Shown: positions 12,758 through 23,823, counted from the stretch's first letter. The stretch is DNA of 64,000 bases from Salticus scenicus (GCA_963930645.1 OZ005655.1:132729626-132793625), one strand, 5' to 3'. Notes: generated from the letters alone by a model not told the origin. Program-made: numbers and translations.

Positions 12758-13412
12758 TTAACAGAGTACAGTGTATTCAGTGGGAACTGCGCATGCCTCA
12801 TTAAGCGGGGAAAACTGTTGCTTCGTATACCAGCCCTCAAGGAAAATTCTTGAATAATAATTTGAACAGTTAGATATGATTATTTTAGTGTTGCTAAAAT
12901 CAGGTAGATAGTCGGTTTCTATGACATGTTGCACTATTTTAGAACATAAGATATCGCGGTTTTCGAAATTTCTTTTATGTTCGAGAATGCAGGTTTGAAG
13001 GCAACGGCCAGTTTCACCAATATAAACCGAACTGCAAGATTTGCAAGGGATATTATAAATAACACCTGTACGGGAAAATAAGGGGATAATAGGTTTAAAA
13101 TTAGACAGAAAATCACGAATTAGAAATTGGTGTTTATAGGATACATATATATTAACAGTGCGTAAAACTATGTCAATAGATTCAGAATTTTTTTTTTATA
13201 GTAAGGAATAGTAAAGAAAGATTTAGGTGACTTGGAGGAATTAATTTCATGATTATTATTTCATCATCATACTCTTTTAATTTTCTTTTAAGCCAGTGAG
13301 AGGGATAATTATTATATGATTTAGCGTGGTGAAGTAAAGTATAGAAAACAGCAGACTTATGTGAAGAAGGGTTCGCAGAATTAAAATTTAAATACTGGCC
13401 TGAAAATGTAGG
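12758..13412 (-). pseudogene. Penelope-like RT C-terminus and GIY-YIG endonuclease, left copy
   Basis: On the minus strand, ending in TAA at 12758-12760. Just after the short spacer comes the TFSGQYLNFNS motif that follows the Penelope reverse transcriptase core, then a basic linker, then IPCKSCSSVYIGETGR with a following R/EHKRNF stretch, the GIY-YIG endonuclease signature of canonical Penelope-like elements. The endonuclease frame runs nearly intact to the stop with one small frameshift near the EHKRNF-ENRD region. About 75 bp is missing from the linker. The RT palm and fingers are absent (5' truncation). Confidence 0.8.
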
Positions 13413-13442
13413 TTTTCTATAAATGGAAGTAACAAATTTAGA

Positions 13443-14154
13443 CCTACATTTTCAGGCCAGTATTTAAATTTTAATTCTGCGAACCCCTCTTCACACAAGT
13501 CTGCTCTTTTCTATACTTTACTTCACCGCGCTAAATCATATTGCTCTACTGATGCGCTTTTCCAGTTAGAATTAAAGAGATTTTTTTCGGACATAAAACA
13601 TAATAATTATCCCTCTCGCTGGCTTAAAAGAAAATTAAAAGAGTATGACTTTAATATTAATAATCATGAAATTAATTCCTCCAAGTCACCTAAACCTTTT
13701 GTTACTATTCCTTACTATAAAAAAATTTCTGAATCTATTGCCAAAGTTTTACGCGCTGTAAATATATCTGTATCCTATAAACCCCAATTTCTAATTCGTA
13801 ATTTCTTGTCTAATTTTAAACCTATTATCCCCACCCTTTTACCGTACAGGTGTTATTTATAATATCCCTTGCAAATCTTGCAGTTCGATTTATATTGGTG
13901 AAACTGGCTGTTTCCTTTAAACCCGAATTCCCGAACATAAAAGAAATTTCAAAAACCTCGATATACGTTCTAAAAAAGTGCAACATGCCATAGAAACCGA
14001 CTATATGCCTGATTTTAGCAGCACTAAAATAATCATATCTAACTGTTCAAATTATCATAAAAAAATTTTCCTTGAGGGCTGGTATACGAAACAACAGTTT
14101 TACCCGCTTAATGAGGCATGCGCAGTTCCCACCGAATACATTGTACTCTGTTAA
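13443..14154 (+). pseudogene. Penelope-like RT C-terminus and GIY-YIG endonuclease, right copy
   Basis: Plus-strand copy of the same region. The frame starting at about 13445 (TFSGQYLNFNS, then SRWLKRKLKEYDF) runs open to about 13850, where a one-base slip at the CCCACCCTTTTACC tract moves the reading into the endonuclease frame (CKSCSSIYIGETG, EHKRNFKN, FLEGWYTKQ) ending at TAA 14152-14154. A stop also falls after the first GIY-YIG motif (TAA near 13920). The catalytic Tyr-Ile-Gly and the Arg/His of the motif are visible. It is 5'-truncated and dead. Confidence 0.8.
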
Positions 14155-14383
14155 AGAAGTTCTCTTCTTCTACTCAACAAATTACTTTTTGATGTGTTAC
14201 CTGTAAAAGCCTCGAAACGTTTAAATTTATGTTTTGTGCATTTTAATGTTTTAAATTGAATATATTTAGTGTGTATTTTCTCGGTTTTCGATGTGATTAA
14301 AGTTTAATATAATTATATATGAGACATGATGACTTTTAAATATTTCTAATTTTAATTATTTTATTTGTTTGAAATGTCTGGAC

Positions 14384-15140
14384 AAGGATCACAAGAAGGA
14401 ACGTGTTGAAACATCCAAAGGCATTTTGGCTCATTTTCACGCTTCGCGGGACTTTCTGCCTACTTTAGTGACAGGAGACAAAACGTAGCTCCATATTTAT
14501 AATGTTGAAACGAAACAACAATGAAAAGAATGGTGCTGCAGGGATTCCCGTGCCCGTAGAATTTACGCATCCTGAAATTGGTCAAAAATGTTATGTCATC
14601 TATTTTCTGGAACAAAAATGGTTATTTTGTTTGTGGACGTTTTACCTCAGGGCTCTAATAAAACTGAGAGTATTATGCTAACCTTCTACACAAACTGAAA
14701 AAAAGCAATTACGAAGCAACGTCGGAGGAAGTTGAGCAAGGAAGGCATTATGTTTTTCCTGGACAATACACCTGCGTACATTTCTAGGTAAATTGAACAT
14801 TCTGGGTATCCAGTTGGTCCACCATCCTCTTTATTTACTTGACCTAGCTTCACTTGAGGACATGATGCTGCTGAAAGCTGGTTTCAGGAACAATCAAATG
14901 AAACAACTATTTTATTTTAATGGTCTACAAATATTAGAACAATTCTGTAAAATGTGTACCAGTCTCCAGGGAGACTATCCCTAACAGCACATCGTCTTCA
15001 GAAGACAGCCTTAGGATTTTTTATGTATGAAAAGGACATCCTATGAACATCCTATGGATATCATCAGGATCCATTAGAGACAAGTGTGTTGTTAGGGATG
15101 TTGAAGAAATACTATATAATTTCATTTATATTTCTCTTTG
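14384..15140 (+). pseudogene. mariner transposase, C-terminal half, decayed
   Basis: Matches the mariner DDD catalytic region: LVTGDKT (first Asp near 14471) followed by a stop where Trp is expected, ETKQQ then stop then KEW, VDVLPQG, KLSKEGIMFF LDNTPAY (second Asp near 14762), then an altered PPYSPDLAPSD equivalent (HHPLYLLDLASLED) and LQGDY at 14963-14976. The frame changes at least twice and there are several nonsense codons. The N-terminal helix-turn-helix half is missing, replaced by the Penelope insertion. The last codons after GDY continue beyond the MITE at 15098 (VEE). Confidence 0.8.
14979..15097. mobile_element. 119-bp MITE, CCCTAACAGCACA family
   Basis: Ends CCCTAACAGCACA and TGTGTTGTTAGGG are inverted repeats. 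It splits the conserved GDY-VEE junction of the mariner transposase, flanked by AT on both sides, so a 2-bp duplication is likely. It has the same termini as the element at 56990-57291. Confidence 0.75.
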
Positions 15141-16084
15141 ATGATTATGACTCTTTTCTTTCTTGGCAAAGCCAGGAACTTTTCAAACTTTCTACGTATG
15201 GTTTTAATTATCCTTCGTTGTATTGTTATAAACGACCTTTATTCAAATTTGTATTGAATTTAAATGCGGCAAATCATATTGAAATGTATTTGCTTGTTCC
15301 ACTAACGTTTAAAATCATATATTGATAAAGAAGCTAACTAAAAAGTAGATAACTTGGATGTGATATAAAATATAGAATCCGTATACAATTTTTCCTTTAA
15401 GAATATATACCGTATTTTTAATTTGGTTTATTATTATTTTATTTATTTCAATTAAATGAATGCAACTTTTCGCACTATAGAGATTTAAAAAATATAATTT
15501 TTAATTTTTCTGCACTTTTAACTCAATTGTTTATCTGATAAAAATTATTTATCTTCTAATGAAAAAGTATTATACCAAATTGGCAAATTTTGAAGAGCAA
15601 AGTTATCCAAATACAGAACTCGCCATCGGAATTCATATTTATATTTAAGATAAACAAGTTTTGCCAGGTTCATTATCTGTTCTCATAAATTGTGAAATTT
15701 ATGTATGATGGTAAGTACCTTTTGTTGAGTTATTACAAATTTAATTTTCTTTTCTTGACAGGTAAAATATATTAAATCTGATTAAACTGAATTTTGTTAC
15801 TTATGTTTCCAATCATATATTGATAATGAAACAACATTAGAAATAGATATTTGTTAGTAACGAATTTGCTGAGGATTTTCAATTGCAAGAAATGAGGTAG
15901 AAGTAATTACATTGTGTGTAATCAGTTAATAGGAGAGATTTGTTAGGTTGCATTGATAAATATTGACACAGATTCTTAAATCGCTTTTAATAAGGAAAGT
16001 AACTTAAAAGGGTTAAAAACTAAAATAAGCACTAAATGTCTGAAATGAAAATTGGCATAAAATTATTTCTTTCAATGTATGCTA

Positions 16085-16950
16085 AGAATTAAGAATTTCA
16101 TTAAAAATATATGTTAGGTAATTCCATTTCAGAGTGTAAAGACAGTCATACAGAAGAAGAATATTTCTACTTTTTTTTCTACCACTATTACCATACAGAA
16201 TCTTTAACGTATACTTACCACAGTATTTTGTAGTTAAATAGTATATGAATTACTGTCGTCTGGTTGCAACTGAATCTATTCCTGTCGCAAGTGTTTCTAC
16301 CATGTAACTACTACGACTTCTGCTGTCTGTTATATGCAGTTATTTTAATGTTCTGTATGTGTTCTCACGTCTTTTGTATGTAAACGTCATGTAAACGTAT
16401 TAGTGTCCCATAAATATCTACTCCTCTCTAAAACTACTCCACATAACACGACATGATGTCAGGAATGGGGTAAAATCCTTCACAAGTCCAGACAAAATAT
16501 CAGCTCCTGAACCAACTCCAAAATGTCAAGAAGCGTCTGACTGCTAAAAAGAAAAAAAATAATAAAACGGTTCGTGTAAACGTTTAAAAAACTTTACAGA
16601 CTCCATTGGGAAGGATGTTGTGTGATAGCAACTTACCAGCTGAATCTCTCTCTATCCATCCAAGTACTTCTACCATGTAGCAATTATACGAGTTTAACTG
16701 TCTGTTTATATATTTTTGTTTCAATATTCTGTATGTGTTCTGTTCACGCCTTTTGTATGTAATCGTCAAGTAAATGTATTAGTATCCCATAAGTATGTAA
16801 TACTTTTTAATACTATCCCAAATGACCTGACAATTACTGTAAGAAAACATTGACGGAAGCTGAAATATCTCTCTCTACGACTGGTACTGCTATGGAATAA
16901 AATATCCGAATTTTTAAGTTAATTCATTATTAATTGGTTATTTATTTTGA
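16085..16950 (+). repeat. two-copy direct repeat, ~360-bp offset
   Basis: About 16300-16425 (CTACCATGTA, TTCTGTATGTGTTCT, CTTTTGTATGTAA, GTATTAGTGTCCCATAA) is repeated at about 16668-16795. The rest of the interval is featureless and AT-rich. Confidence 0.6.
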
Positions 16951-16951
16951 A

Positions 16952-17776
16952 CTAGCAAAGTCCCGGTTCGGGAACGAACCGAATTCCGAATGCGAGAAAA
17001 ATTTCAAAACCAAACTCGAAATGTACAAAACTGGGCCTGATGCTGCCTGCGTGCCAATAGATCAAAGTTTGTTAACGAAACCATTTTTTAATTCATGAAA
17101 TCAATGAAGGTAGTGAATCAACAAAGGCTTTTCTCGCTTCGCTGGTTACTATATTTAAAGGAAACTCTTTTCTATATTGGTTTAGAAACAAAAATAAAAT
17201 TTAAAGAAATCATGAAATAGCTTTAAAGCCCGCTTTGATTTCCCATTGGTTTAGGTTATTATTTTTTTTGTTTCTTTCTTTTCTTTTCGTTTTCCTTCCT
17301 TGTTTTCCTTTCCTTTCCATATTTACTGAATTCGATTCTTTATTTTTCAATATCACATGATTGAGCAGACGACAATTTTATTTATTGCACGTGCATTTAT
17401 ATTTCCATTAATTTTTGGAACTCTCGTGCAGTTCTATCGTAATTTTTTTTTCCTTTTTAACAACAATTAAAATTTTAAATGTCCATATGTAAATCTTTTA
17501 CCAGGTTATTATTTTCATATTTTAATAAATTTTTTAAAATCTAATCAAAATTTCGTTTCAAATAAGATGCCAAATTAAAGGGGCATTTTTCTCTGAATCC
17601 GTCGGTTTAATTAACTTATCAATCGGACAATTAGATTTTTTTAAATTAACTAAAGTATGAAAAGCTGGTGGCAACAACACAAGACAAACAGAAGAAAATC
17701 TCTCTTAGCCAATCAACTTGCGTCCAGCCACGGACTTACAGGAAAAATCTCTCTTAGTCATTTATATATAGAGAGA
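16952..17776 (-). mobile_element. non-autonomous Helitron
   Basis: On the minus strand the element begins A|TCTCTATATATAAATG at 17776 and ends …GGGACTTTGCTAG|T at 16952. Just inside the CTAG end lies the hairpin TCCCG-GTT-CGGGA (16961-16973). TC start, CTAG end, A/T insertion site and terminal hairpin are the Helitron hallmarks. It carries no Rep/helicase frame, so it depends on an autonomous relative. A segment near its 5' end (17575-17673) recurs at 60991-61107. Confidence 0.75.
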
Positions 17777-17796
17777 TTACTGTTGAAAAATTCTCT

Positions 17797-17820
17797 TAAT
17801 AATAATAATAATAATAATAA
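17797..17820. repeat. (AAT)n microsatellite
   Basis: About eight AAT units, adjacent to the 5' end of the minus-strand Helitron. Confidence 0.9.
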
Positions 17821-18675
17821 TAGTAATAAAAATAAATTTATTATGTTTCTGCATTATTAACTCTATTAGTTACAACAAATATATAATAATAATTTGTAAC
17901 TTCAAAAGGGAGAAGTTACCCAATTATCAAACATGCTGCCGGAATATGACAATTTTTATATTTGAGACAAACAACTTTATCCATAATCGTTATCTGTCAA
18001 TTAATCTGGACACTATTTTTAAATTTATGTATGGTGTTAAATATCATTTCTGAAGTTATTAGTAACATTCCGTGCCAGACTACCAGAAACGAAATATATT
18101 AAAACGTATTTGCTGGCATCACTTTTGTTTCAAATCATGTACTGATGAGACGATCCTTTGAAATATGTATTCATTAATGACTTTTCAATCGAGATTTTCA
18201 GACTTACAAAATACAGGCTGCAATAATTGCACTGCCATCAGTTTATAAAATAGAATTGTTAGATTGGATTGATATAAATTGATGCAGCTTGTTTAATTGC
18301 CCTTAAAAATAGAAATAACATGAAATAGAATGCAGTTATAATAGGTACTCTATGGATGTGATGTAGAATATAATTCATTTGTAGAATATAATTCCTTATA
18401 GAATATTATTCATTTTTGAATACATAATACATTGTTAGTTTGGTTAGCAGATAATATAAGGAGTTTTTTATATATAAAAATGTCATATTTTATTTTTAAC
18501 ATCTATATGATACGTAATTCATTTATAAGTTTACTAAAAAGAATATCGATAACACAGCCCTGCAAAATCGAAGTTGACATAATTTGATATGATGATTTTA
18601 GCTGAATTTTATGTTTTTTGATGAGCTGAAACCGAAAATGCAATCCATTGTAGTAAAAACAATTCTATTTAGACG

Positions 18676-18945
18676 GCGCTGCGTCGCCACAGAAAGAAAA
18701 AAGAAGAAATTATATATTTTGTTTATAGATTTTGGCAACAGCCAATAAAACTTTCAGTTTAGTTTAGATTTTGGATTCTTCGGCTGTGTTCGAAGATAGA
18801 ATTATCCGATCTCTCACTATGAGAATTAATTAGATTAGGAACTACGTTCCTTTAAGTATTCTTTTTTGCAAATAATGTATTAAAGTGTAAATAGAATTTT
18901 TATTTTATTATGATCATTAAACCTCAAAAAAAAAAAAAAAAATAT
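18676..18945 (+). mobile_element. possible poly(A)-tailed retroposed fragment
   Basis: A non-AT-rich segment (from the GGCG…CGCC hairpin at about 18675, through TTCGGCTGTGTTCGAAG and GGAACTACGTTCC) ends in ATTAAACCTC followed by 17 A residues. An LTR or SINE fragment carried through RNA would look like this. No target duplication or family match could be made. Confidence 0.35.
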
Positions 18946-19152
18946 ATGCATTGTTCTTTTTTATTCATTCTCTTGTTTCGAAGCAATCCGGCATTTTAAT
19001 TTTGATTCTTTATGTTTTTAAAATGTGAATACCACTGAACCGCGAAATATTTATCACCATTTTTCTCTATCACGTATAAATTTTTATCAATACAGGGTGC
19101 TTACCGACTCAATTTCTTACATATACCATCATAACAATAGGTTGATGTGCTT

Positions 19153-19190
19153 GTTGGTATGGTTTTACGTCGCACTAGTGCTGCGCTATT
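19153..19190. repeat. short dispersed repeat core
   Basis: GGTTTTACGTCGCACTAGTG, then CTGCGC. Nearly the same word occurs at 33421-33452 (GTTTTTACGTCACACTAGTG, CTGCGC) in unrelated flanks. Its family was not determined; see findings. Confidence 0.6.
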
Positions 19191-20419
19191 ACAACAATAG
19201 GTATCCATAATTAATTAATCATGAAAACATACTATAAAACTTACCATATAATTATATTGAAGGAAGAGTAACGGAAAAAAATATATAGGTAGCCACCCTG
19301 TATTGACAAAAATCTATACGTGATAGAAAAAAAACTGACTTCATTTTCGGTTTCAGCACACCAAAAAACATAAAGATCAGTCAAAATTATAAAATCGAAA
19401 TTTTACACGTCGACCTGTGTAATTGATTATCATGTTTTAATCTATTACTTTATTAAATTTCACTTCCATTCTAAAAACAAGTAAACAAAGCAAAATTAAT
19501 TACACTATTACACTATAAGTTGTTAGGTTACATTGAGTGTTAACATATATATCTAAATTAATTTCTACTTTCAAAAACCTGTACCGGAAATTTTTTACAA
19601 AATTTTATTTTAATAAAATAGACTAAAACCTTTATAACTGTATTTATTTATTTTCTTTTAGATTTGTTCGTAAATTCTGGTTGCAGTTGAGTTTAAATGA
19701 GCCAAATTACATTACCCCTTAAAGGGTTAAAGCACATTTATAGAAGGGACTGATTATTTATATTCAATCTCAGAAAAATTCTTATTTTTATATTCATGGG
19801 ATTAATAAGAGATGCTTATGAATTTTTCGGCATTTCTTTAAAACTCTATTGTAAAACAGATAAAATTTATTTTTTTCTCTGGAGATAAACTTGTATTAGA
19901 AATTTTAAAGTTTTAATGAGGAAAGTTATCTAATTACCAAACTTGCTGACAGTAGCCATTTTTGCTTTTAAGATAAACAACTTTCGCAAGTTCATTATCT
20001 GTCATTTAATTTACTCATAATTTGTGAAAATTTGTTATGGTGTCAAGTATCTTTTGTAGAGTTATTAGAAACTTTCTGTCTTAGATAATTAAATTATATT
20101 AAACCTTGTTTGCTGATATCTCTCACATTTCTAATCATGTATTGATAACGAAATGAACCTACATGTAGATATTCATTAGTAACAAATCTGCTGGGGATTT
20201 GCAATCTCACGGAATAAAATAGAAGTAAATACGCTGCCTATAATCAGTTCATAGAAGAAATTTGTTTGCTTGAATTGGTATAAACTGATGCAGAGAATGT
20301 TCAATCACCATTAAAAATAAAAATAATATAAAATGTATTGCAGTTATGCTAAGCACTGTAAGAATACGACGCGAAATGTAAAATTATTCATTCTTGTATG
20401 AATAATTATAGTAAATTTG

Positions 20420-21660
20420 GTTAACGGAGAACATAAGATATTTTTAATTTTTAACTTTTTTTTTAATTTAACTTGAATATGATCTGTATTTTGTTTATTC
20501 CGATAAAATGAAAAACATCAATTGTTAAGAATAATAGAGCTTTTTATACATTTTTAATTTCTTTAGTTTATTGTTCATATTTTTGATTAAATTTTGAGTG
20601 CTGACTTTATCTATATAATAGGAAATTTCGTTCTATACATTATTTGTTGTATTGATATATCCAAAAATATTTATCAAAAAGAATTTGCCTGTAATGTTTA
20701 TTGTGAAATTTTAATTAATAAGAAATGTAGTTTCGATTTAATACATATGAAATATTTTCTATTTGTTCCTTATCAAAAAATTTAATTTTTTAAAAAGAAT
20801 GTTGGAAATATATATGATCATACAGAGAATATATTTTATTTAACAGTCCTTTTTTCAAATTAAGATATTTATAATATTAATTTAAATGAATAATCAAATA
20901 TTAAAAACACAAAACACAAATGAAAATGCATTTCGTGCAACATCCTCTTGCGTACTAAAAAACTAAAATACATCTGAATATTTTTATGTTGCCCTGTAAA
21001 CCAACAATTAAACCTAGTCATATAATATTATGTAGGAAACGAGATATATTCATTGAATAACATATGTTAAAATTGTTATGTTTTTAGATTAAATAACCCT
21101 TAAAGAAATAGGATTTATAAATTGGTATGAATTGGAATCATTTCGTGATTTTGCGTACACAAACTAGTAACGTTATTTATAACATTTGTTACAATTATGG
21201 AAGGAGGTATCTCACAAAAAATCTTTTTATAAATTGTTTTTCATGAACAAAAAAAAAGTTTACAGATATTATCAAAAAATAGAATACTGCATTAAAATTG
21301 CTGAATAGAAAAGAAAATCTTCATAATGCAGTTGAATTTTCCCTTGAAGCGATTTCCACCTATATTCTAAAATATAATCATTATTTCGTATGACCCTGAG
21401 AACTAATCATTAAAACTAGAAATGCTAATCATACCTTATTTTACAGGAAACTTGTTTATGTGTAATTGAATTATGCGTGCTAATTTCGTTATGTTTTGTG
21501 CAATGTAAATAAATTAAATATGCTTTAAAGCAATGCCTCTCATAGATCATAATATATCTAAATTCCTTTTAGCATTCCTGTACACAAACAATAATGTTAT
21601 TTATAAGAATTGTTACAATCCAAGAAAAAGAGTATTAACATAACTATGTTTATAATTTTA
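20420..21660 (+). repeat. old tandem duplication, ~430-bp offset
   Basis: GTACACAAACTAGTAACG, TTATTTATAACATTTGTTACAA at 21152-21195 is echoed by GTACACAAACAATAATG, TTATTTATAAGAATTGTTACAA near 21580-21620, with weaker matches upstream (20990 versus 21370 onward). The stretch 20420-20930 holds nothing recognised. Confidence 0.5.
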
Positions 21661-21661
21661 C

Positions 21662-21662
<1 letters not shown>

Positions 21663-21694
<32 letters not shown>
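21663..21694. repeat. (AT)n microsatellite
   Basis: Sixteen AT units, followed directly by the non-AT sequence GGGTCAGTGCGAACGCAAGG. Confidence 0.95.
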
Positions 21695-21696
<2 letters not shown>

Positions 21697-23051
21697 GTCA
21701 GTGCGAACGCAAGGGGTAGAAACCATGTCCCTTAGCCCTCAAAAATATAAAATATTTTCAATAAGAAAAAATTTTACAGCTAGGTTATTTCTTACGAGTT
21801 TCTTTAGTTCAGTATTATTATAAAAGTTTTTAATATTATTTATTTTTCTTAGAACTCTATATATAAAACCTGGAATATCCACTCCGTGGACTGTCGCCAA
21901 GGGAAGTCTACATAATATAGCAAAATTTTCAAGATTAGAATTAATGTTTTTTAATTACATTTTGATTTGAGCCGGACATAATTATCATAAAAAATATATT
22001 AATTAAATTTTAGAGTTATAAAATGAATCTTGTATTTTTAGTTAATTTATAACAAATGTCCCTAATGAAATGCATCCACTCCGTGGACAACTACTTAATT
22101 TCCCATAAAGTTCAGTAGATGGCACTGCCTGTCACCAGTGTGTAACTGATAAGGAAGAGGGGAAGACATCTTTGTTTCCATCTACATGTGCTGAACTTAA
22201 TGCTTTATTTCGTTCTGTTAAAATAGATTTCATCTATGATACCTCTATTTGGCTATCTCATTAGTCCACTCTGTGGTCAGAAGTATACAGGTAATTATAA
22301 GGATCATTTATTATCTAATTATTATTACAATTAATGATTATAAGGCTTAATTCGACACTAAAGTTAAATTGTTCCTGACATTGTTGCTTTGTTCCTTAAA
22401 ATTCAAAATCAGACATTCTGTCTACTCCGTGGACTTCCACTCCGTAGACATCATTTGATCAAGAAGTGGACACTTCTTCCACGGAGTGGATACTTTCAAA
22501 TTTAATCTTAAAACTAGATAGATACACTTGAAGAAAATTTAATTCTATTTGATAAATAAATTTTACCCCTTTTTTTCATTAGCCTACTGATTGCTTATGG
22601 TATAATGAAAGTATATTTTCCCCACCAATTTTTATATTTTTATTCGTGATTTTCTAAAAATGTCATTTCAACTTCATTAAAACAGTATTTGCTATTTTTT
22701 ACTAAACAGTTAAGCATTTCTCTACATGGTTTAAATGTAAGAACAGAACTCATATAATGTAAATTTAAGAACAGTTTTATGAGTGTTGTTTACAGAGTAA
22801 TGCAAGAGATATGGTGTATACTATATGTCTTTTTAAAAAAAAAAGTTTTAAAGGTAAAATGTTGAATAGGTAACATAACACTTTAGAAAAATAATTTAAA
22901 AAATGTAATTAAATTTAGTTTCAGAAAAAAAAAAAAAAAAATTCTTTGTTTTACAACAAAACTAAAATTGTCTAGTATTTTTATTAATTGAATAAGTTTT
23001 TTACAAAAACAATACTTAAAAAATATATTTATTGTCTTTGCAGAAATTTAT

Positions 23052-23755
23052 TATGCCGTTCAAGAAAAATGGAAATTCCCATGGAACCCAATGCAGGACA
23101 AACAAAAGTGCACAAACCTTAGTTCAAACTCAGTCAAAAAGAAAGAAAGTTAGGTGCAGTTGAAAAGCAAAAAGAACAAGAAAAAGAAACTTTTCAGCCA
23201 AACTACAGTAAAATGTACAGAACGAAAAAGAAAAAGTATGCAGACTGCAAGAGAAAGACTAATGCTCCTATTACACACAACGAGTTTTCGCACAACTTTT
23301 GAGCCAAATGTTAATTTGAGAATCACGTCAATGCTCAGTGTAATAGGAATTGGGAATACGAACAATTTTTTCAAACCAACATCTTTGTATGTAATAGGAG
23401 CATAAGAAATGATCCCGCAAGACATAAAAAAGATAAAGCTAAAGAAAGATAAACATATCACAGAAGGAAGAAAACTACAGTTGAAATGGCTGAACGAATG
23501 AAAAGAAGTGTTAGGAAAAAATTGAAGAATCAAAAAATCAAAGGCAGAGATTGAAGAAACAGCATAATCTTTGAAGAGCATCTCAAAAAATATACACATC
23601 CTGAGACACCTCGTTCAGCAGCCATAAATATGCCACCACCACAAATTAATCCATCTCGGAAAACAAAACCATCTGTATCATCATCTACCAGATTAGAAAG
23701 TAAAGAAGTCTTCCAAGTTTTAACAGAAAAAATAACAAGGAAATACATATCTTGA
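23052..23755 (+). pseudogene. broken gene for a very basic protein
   Basis: A putative 3' splice acceptor (TTGTCTTTGCAG at 23032-23042) precedes ATG at 23054. Reading pieces in shifting frames gives a Lys/Arg-rich protein: MPFKKNGNSHGTQ, then KKKKYADCKRK, then NDPARHKKDKAKER, then EMAERMKRSVRKKLKNQKIKG, and finally a 64-codon tail (HPETPRSAAINMPPPQINPS…VFQVLTEKITRKYIS) ending in TGA near 23754. At least three frame breaks are present, as well as the MITE at 23263-23402. Similar Lys/Arg-rich, D-P-x-R/K-containing proteins occur as uncharacterised transposon-like families in arthropods; that resemblance is from memory and weak. Confidence 0.45.
23263..23402. mobile_element. 140-bp PIF/Harbinger-like MITE
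   Basis: Termini TGCTCCTATTACA…TGTAATAGGAGCA are perfect inverted repeats for 13 bp. TAA flanks both ends (23260-23262 and 23403-23405), the 3-bp TWA target duplication of PIF/Harbinger elements. It interrupts the basic pseudogene, and excising it joins GAAAGAC to TAAGAAATG. Confidence 0.8.
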
Positions 23756-23768
23756 ATATATCAGATCA

Positions 23769-23782
23769 ATCACACACACACA

Positions 23783-23817
<35 letters not shown>

Positions 23818-23823
23818 AAAAAG
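23769..23823. repeat. (CA)n followed by poly(A)
   Basis: About 14 CA units run into roughly 26 A residues. Confidence 0.95.

Larger units (their letters stand above)
12620..14275. mobile_element. head-to-head inverted pair of 5'-truncated Penelope-like retroelement ends
   Basis: The minus strand of 12620-13412 and the plus strand of 13443-14275 are two copies of the same ~0.8 kb 3' end of a Penelope-like element, joined at their truncated 5' ends through a 30-bp spacer. TGAAAATGTAGG at 13401 faces CCTACATTTTCA at 13443. Both copies carry the same coding end and a similar AT-rich 3' tail. They are diverged: the left arm lacks about 75 bp present in the right (around 13545-13605), so the palindrome is not an assembly mirror. 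Penelope-like elements are known for inverted and partially duplicated copies. Confidence 0.8.
12480..15196 (+). mobile_element. mariner element, disrupted by nested insertions
   Basis: Left terminus CGAGGAGAGGCTAAAAAA, TTCCTGGCTTTGC; right terminus, in reverse complement, CGTAGAAAGTTTG, AAAAGTTCCTGGCTTTGC. About 26 of 33 positions agree, including the shared TTCCTGGCTTTGC, and both ends are flanked by TA (12478-12479, 15197-15198). Inside are the second half of a mariner transposase (14384-15140), an inverted Penelope-like pair (12620-14275) and a small MITE (14979-15097). Removing the element restores the tandem-array unit it landed in (…GAATTTTATA / TGGTTTTAATTATC…), which confirms the boundaries. 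Confidence 0.8.
18548..19432. mobile_element. composite foldback region
   Basis: ATTTTATGTTTTTTGATGAG, CTGAAACCGAAAATG near 18606 is inverted at about 19345-19375 (CATTTTCGGTTTCAG…), and CTATCACGTATAAATTTTTATCAATACAGGG at 19067 is inverted at about 19302-19340. So there are two nested inverted repeats, the inner one with CAGGGTG/CACCCTG-type tips. Between the outer arms at 18660-18945 is a possible retroposed insert (next entry). Confidence 0.6.
8160..20420 (+). repeat. ancient, decayed long-period tandem array, interrupted by transposons
   Basis: The same ordered set of words recurs on the plus strand: GTTATCCAATTACC..., TTCATTATCTGTCAGTTAAT, ATTTATGTATGGTGTCAAGT, ATCATGTATTGAT, ATTAGTAACGAATCTGCTGG, ATAATCAGTTCATAGAA, TTAGGTTGCATTGATA, AATTGACGCAGCTTGTTAAA, GTAAAATATAAAATTC. 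Recognisable units lie at about 8160-8850, 9890-10570, 10600-11370, 11600-12200, 12250-12478 continued at 15199-15430, 15490-16085, 17840-18430 and 19830-20420. Each is about 600-800 bp and roughly 65-75 percent alike by eye. No frame is open across units, although the first holds an 81-codon frame (8365-8610). It is a diverged satellite or serial segmental duplication; function unknown. Confidence 0.75.

Noticed and set aside
23150..23748. Long minus-strand frames (149 and 72 codons)
   Set aside because: Antisense to the Lys-rich pseudogene; Phe/Ser-rich composition follows from the A-rich sense strand.
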